15,011 bases of DNA from Bacteroidota bacterium. GTDB lineage: Bacteria > Bacteroidota > Bacteroidia > UBA7662. Position 1 is the stretch's first letter. Each line of letters opens with the position of its first letter. The position numbers and the translations under genes are program-made. A model generated the notes under the pieces. That model was not told the DNA's origin. It saw nothing but the letters and a program-made list of their open reading frames with translations, and made no database searches. This document shows, one piece after another, positions 14,963 to 15,011 of this stretch. The stretch lies in NCBI GenBank assembly GCA_016868875.1, contig VGFN01000023.1, positions 1 to 15,011 of the forward strand, read 5' to 3'.

Positions 14963-14970
14963 CAAAAATA
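14963..14970 (-). promoter_or_regulatory. Putative Bacteroidota -7 promoter element for ribD-FKBP
   Basis: On the minus strand TATTTTTG matches TAnnTTTG exactly and is the same octamer as the one before ftsX. It ends 4 bases before the ribD ATG at 14958, which implies either a leaderless message or translation from an internal start such as the ATG at 14910. No TTTG -33 box is visible at the expected distance. Confidence 0.4.
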
Positions 14971-15011
14971 GGGTTTAGGTTAAGCCCCCTGGCTTGAATT
15001 TCTTAACTTGC

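Noticed and set aside
14959..15011. Possible FMN (RFN) riboswitch before ribD
   Set aside because: Only 53 bases are available, and I see none of the conserved RFN stems or the AGGGTG-like element.
1..15011. CRISPR arrays, tRNA/rRNA genes, insertion sequences or long direct repeats
   Set aside because: Reading through the window I found no regularly spaced repeats, transposase-like frames, terminal inverted repeats or RNA gene signatures.

Overview
The window looks like ordinary chromosomal DNA from a member of the Bacteroidota, at roughly 50% GC. Three things point there. The gene order ftsX - DUF3098 - uppP - truB - ribF is, as I recall it, characteristic of that phylum. The leucyl-tRNA synthetase carries Bacteroidota-type insertions. 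Several starts are preceded by the phylum's -7 promoter consensus TAnnTTTG, with little Shine-Dalgarno. I cannot place it below phylum. I see no phage, IS, CRISPR, tRNA or rRNA. Genes are packed with gaps of tens of bases or overlaps, and no gene-free stretch exceeds 300 bases.

Layout. Bases 3-566 (+): the C-terminal third of ATP-dependent PEP carboxykinase, cut by the window edge. 602-5873 (-): leuS, then a secreted S9 prolyl-oligopeptidase-like peptidase. 5904-9593 (+): ftsX, a DUF3098 membrane protein, uppP, truB and ribF, a tight run of cell-division, undecaprenyl phosphate recycling, tRNA modification and flavin cofactor genes. 9580-11402 (-): amn (short AMP nucleosidase) and holA (DNA polymerase III delta), converging on ribF with a 14-base overlap. 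11461-11949 (+): a stand-alone HsdR N-terminal (HSDR_N_2) nuclease-like protein, divergent from amn across a 58-base gap holding two facing TAnnTTTG elements. 11946-14958 (-): ribD, then an FKBP-type lipoprotein isomerase, a hairpin terminator, then rlmH and a Tip30-like NAD(P)-binding protein.

Almost everything is housekeeping: gluconeogenesis, translation, rRNA/tRNA modification, cell division, envelope lipid carrier recycling, riboflavin/FAD synthesis (ribD and ribF in separate transcription units), replication and purine salvage. I found no convincing new multi-gene system. The points most worth a second look are the orphan HsdR_N protein next to amn-holA, the enlarged insert before the KMSKS loop of LeuRS, the uncharacterised DUF3098 protein between ftsX and uppP, and the very short distance between TATTTTTG elements and the ftsX and ribD start codons.
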